Below are positions 62,168 through 64,000 of a stretch of 64,000 nt of DNA, in pieces (positions within the stretch are counted from its first letter, which is position 1; each line of letters begins with the position of its first letter). The DNA is from Ramlibacter lithotrophicus. GTDB lineage: Bacteria > Pseudomonadota > Gammaproteobacteria > Burkholderiales > Burkholderiaceae_C. The DNA lies in assembly GCF_012184415.1 (NCBI RefSeq), contig NZ_VTOX01000001.1, positions 620,001 through 684,000 on the forward strand. The letters run 5' to 3'. The translations under genes were made by a program, and so were the position numbers. Under the pieces are notes generated by a model, which was not told the origin of the DNA, ran no database searches, and saw only the letters and a program-made list of their open reading frames with translations.

Positions 62168-63148
62168 ATGAGCATCGTTCGTCCCGTATTCAAGCTACTG
62201 GCCACGGCGGCCGTCGCCCTGACCGCCGCCGGCGCCTTCGCGCAGGCCGGCGACTACCCGAACAAGGCCGTCAAGATCGTCGTCCCGTTCGCCGCCGGCG
62301 GCCCGGCCGACAACTACGCGCGCTTCATCGCGCAGCGCCTGTCCACCGCGCTGAACCAGCCGTTCGTGGTGGACGACAAGCCGGGCGGCGGCTCCATCAT
62401 CGGCACCGACATCGTCGCCAAGGCGGCGCCGGACGGCTACACGCTGCTGATGATGTCCAACACCCACACGGTGAACGAGACGCTGATTCCCAACAAGCCG
62501 TTCAAGCTGATGGACGACTTCGTGGGCATCGCGCCGGTGAACTACTCGGACCTGATGCTGGTGGTGCATCCCTCGGTGCCGGCCAAGAGCGTGGCCGAAC
62601 TGGTGGCGCTGGCCAAGGCCAAACCGGGCTCGCTGAACTACGCCTCGTCCGGCCCCGGCACCCCGTACCACATGGCCGGTGAGCTGTTCAAGCACCTGGC
62701 CGGCATCAACGTCACCCACGTGCCGTACAAGGGCAGCTCCGGCGCGCGCACCGACGTGGTCGGCGGGCAGGTGCACATGATGTTCGACGCCGTCACGACC
62801 ATGTCGCAGATGGCCAAGGAAGGCAAGGTCCGCGCGCTGGCCACCAGCGGCCAGGCCCGCAACGCCATCACGCCCGAACTGCCGACGGTGTCCGAAGCAG
62901 GGGTGCCGAAGTACGAATCGACCATCTGGCTCGGCCTGATGGCCCCCAAGGGGACGCCGCCCGCCATCATCGAGAAGCTCAATGCCGAGATCCGCAAGAT
63001 CGTGGCGCAACCGGACGTGAAGGCCACCTGGGCCAAGCAGGGCGCGGTGCCGATGTCGATGACGGTGGCCGAGTACGACAAGTACCTGCGTGCCGACATC
63101 GCCAAGTGGGCGCCGCTGGTGAAGGCTTCCGGCATCAAGGTGGACTGA
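62168..63148 (+). CDS. Bug/TctC-family periplasmic solute-binding protein
   Basis: A 326-residue secreted binding protein (signal peptide MSIVRPVFKLLATAAVALTA, cleavage near AFAQ-A). YPNKAVKIVVPFAAGGPADN and VDDKPGGGSIIGTDIVAKAA are Bug-family landmarks. It sits between the FAH hydrolase and the hydroxylase genes on the same strand, so it probably binds the operon's aromatic or heterocyclic acid. Confidence 0.9.
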   Translation: MSIVRPVFKLLATAAVALTAAGAFAQAGDYPNKAVKIVVPFAAGGPADNYARFIAQRLSTALNQPFVVDDKPGGGSIIGTDIVAKAAPDGYTLLMMSNTHTVNETLIPNKPFKLMDDFVGIAPVNYSDLMLVVHPSVPAKSVAELVALAKAKPGSLNYASSGPGTPYHMAGELFKHLAGINVTHVPYKGSSGARTDVVGGQVHMMFDAVTTMSQMAKEGKVRALATSGQARNAITPELPTVSEAGVPKYESTIWLGLMAPKGTPPAIIEKLNAEIRKIVAQPDVKATWAKQGAVPMSMTVAEYDKYLRADIAKWAPLVKASGIKVD

Positions 63149-63152
63149 AGCG

Positions 63153-63614
63153 TTGGCCACCACGGCGATCCAGTTCACGCTCAACGGGCAGGCGACGTCG
63201 CTCGAGGTCGATCCCGACCGGACGCTGCTCGACGTCCTGCGCAACACGTTGGGCCTGAAGGCCTCGCGCCTGGGGTGCGGCCTGGGCCAGTGCGGCGCCT
63301 GCACCGTGATCCTCGGTGATCATGCGGTCACCTCCTGCGACACGCCCATGTGGTCGGTGGCCGGCAAGAGCGTCACCACGCTCGAAGGGCTGGGCACGCG
63401 CGACGCGCCGCATCCGCTGCAGGCCGCGTTCATCGAGGAGCAGGCGCTGCAGTGCGGCTATTGCACCAGCGGCATGTTGATGCGCGCGGCCGCCCTGCTC
63501 CAGCGCGATCCGCAGCCGGCGGAGTCCGACATCAAGGCCGCGCTGGAGGGCAACCTGTGCCGCTGCGGCGTGCAGAACCGCGTCGTGCGCGCCGTGCAGA
63601 AGGCCTGCGCATGA
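63153..63614 (+). CDS. [2Fe-2S] subunit of a molybdenum hydroxylase
   Basis: A 153-residue small subunit of the xanthine oxidase family. The plant-type cluster ligands are in GCGLGQCGACTV with a later Cys at SCDTP. The second cluster ligands are in QCGYCTSGM and NLCRCG. Like isoquinoline and nicotinate dehydrogenase small subunits it lacks an FAD domain. The start codon is TTG, four bases after the receptor stop. It overlaps the large-subunit gene by four bases. Confidence 0.92.
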   Translation: MATTAIQFTLNGQATSLEVDPDRTLLDVLRNTLGLKASRLGCGLGQCGACTVILGDHAVTSCDTPMWSVAGKSVTTLEGLGTRDAPHPLQAAFIEEQALQCGYCTSGMLMRAAALLQRDPQPAESDIKAALEGNLCRCGVQNRVVRAVQKACA

Positions 63615-64000
63615 CGCTGCCACCCGTTCCCGAGAACCTGAAGAAACACCCGCGCCTGGGCCAGTGGCTGGACGTGGGCCAAGATGGCCGCATCCGCGCG
63701 TATTCCGGCAAGGTCGACATCGGCCAGGGCATTTCGCATGCGCTGCGGCTGGTCGTCGCCGAGGAGCTGCAACTGGCGCCAGAGCAGGTCCACATGGTCA
63801 AGCCGACCACCGTCGCCAGCCCCGACGAGGCCGTGACCTCCGGCAGTCTCTCGATCCAGCATTCAGGCGCCTCGCTGCGCTACGCCGCCGCCCACCTGCG
63901 CGAGGCGTGCCGCGCCCGCTACGCGCGCAAGATCGGCGTCGCCCCGCAGGCGGTGGCGCTGGAGAACGGCACGTTCTTCGTCGAAGGCAAGTGCCCGGCC
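63611..64000 (+). CDS. Molybdopterin-binding hydroxylase subunit, N-terminal part
   Basis: The first 130 residues of a large subunit, open to the end of the window. MTLPPVPENLKKHPRLGQWL and YSGKVDIGQGISHALRLVVA match the molybdopterin subunit of nicotinate/isoquinoline dehydrogenases. ATG overlaps the stop of the [2Fe-2S] subunit. With that subunit it would hydroxylate an N-heterocycle or aldehyde with water as oxygen source. The substrate cannot be read from this part. Confidence 0.88.
   Translation, partial: MTLPPVPENLKKHPRLGQWLDVGQDGRIRAYSGKVDIGQGISHALRLVVAEELQLAPEQVHMVKPTTVASPDEAVTSGSLSIQHSGASLRYAAAHLREACRARYARKIGVAPQAVALENGTFFVEGKCPA

Noticed and set aside
1-64000. CRISPR arrays, rRNA genes, intact insertion sequences or prophage genes
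   Set aside because: None found on reading both strands. The only mobile-type features are the tRNA island and the MITE-like element.

Overview
The window is high-GC bacterial DNA, gene-dense, with short intergenic gaps and many ATGA/GTGA/TGATG stop-start overlaps. The gene content points to a betaproteobacterium of the order Burkholderiales, most likely Comamonadaceae (a Ramlibacter/Variovorax-like genome). The pointers are two tripartite-tricarboxylate (Bug/TctC) binding proteins, a cysI-DUF934-cysH-cysD-cysN assimilation operon, many c-type cytochromes, MnmC, YggX and a class II ribonucleotide reductase. The order is an inference from gene families; no database search was possible.

Layout. 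1-2186: end of treY and glgA (trehalose/glycogen). 2381-5604: a repeat-built Ig-like (SbsA-type) protein, then a LysR regulator divergent from an FMN azoreductase. 5726-8681: yggX, mnmC and a degenerate receiver-domain protein. 8917-14240: sulfate assimilation operon cysI-DUF934-cysH-cysD-cysN, with a hairpin element inserted inside cysH. 14351-15842: 7Fe ferredoxin and ferredoxin-NADP reductase. 15964-17731: tRNA-Asn followed by a 1.65-kb island bounded by a 17-bp direct repeat of the tRNA 3' end, carrying one gene with a HEPN-type RNase motif. 17834-23475: MscS channel, small FNR-box gene, dadR/dadA, and a hydrolase-OsmC fusion. 23556-28338: a sulfur module with a periplasmic rhodanese, a TsuA/YeeE-type thiosulfate transporter, a small membrane protein, a small cytochrome c, and a five-heme protein joining a triheme dehydrogenase cytochrome to a TsdA-like thiosulfate dehydrogenase. 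28578-28860: a MITE-like element.

28893-34256: a two-subunit TPP decarboxylase, a LarA-type nickel racemase, and the larC-larE-larB cofactor genes. 34327-41247: DUF937 protein, AzlCD exporter, nrdJ behind three palindromes, small proteins and an epoxide-hydrolase-like enzyme. 41323-50167: nitrite-ammonification genes nrfHA with an FNR box, flanked by two histidine kinases and a dual-receiver regulator. 50235-58695: Nudix/MBL-like fusion, HIBADH-family dehydrogenase, CBS protein, a second copy of the small cytochrome c behind a sigma-54-like promoter, VanZ protein, a structured RNA candidate, a Bug receptor, a CocE/NonD hydrolase and a 6-phosphogluconate dehydrogenase. 58752-64000: a coiled-coil PD-(D/E)XK protein, then a GntR regulator divergent from a catabolic operon (FAH-family hydrolase, Bug receptor, 2Fe-2S and molybdopterin hydroxylase subunits) that runs off the end.

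The best candidate for something undescribed is the single-gene tRNA-Asn island with its HEPN-motif protein. Next come the TsdA fusion with its sulfur neighbours, the hairpin insertion in cysH with duplication of the ECGLHVK tail, the structured RNA candidate near 54.3 kb, and the MITE-like element.
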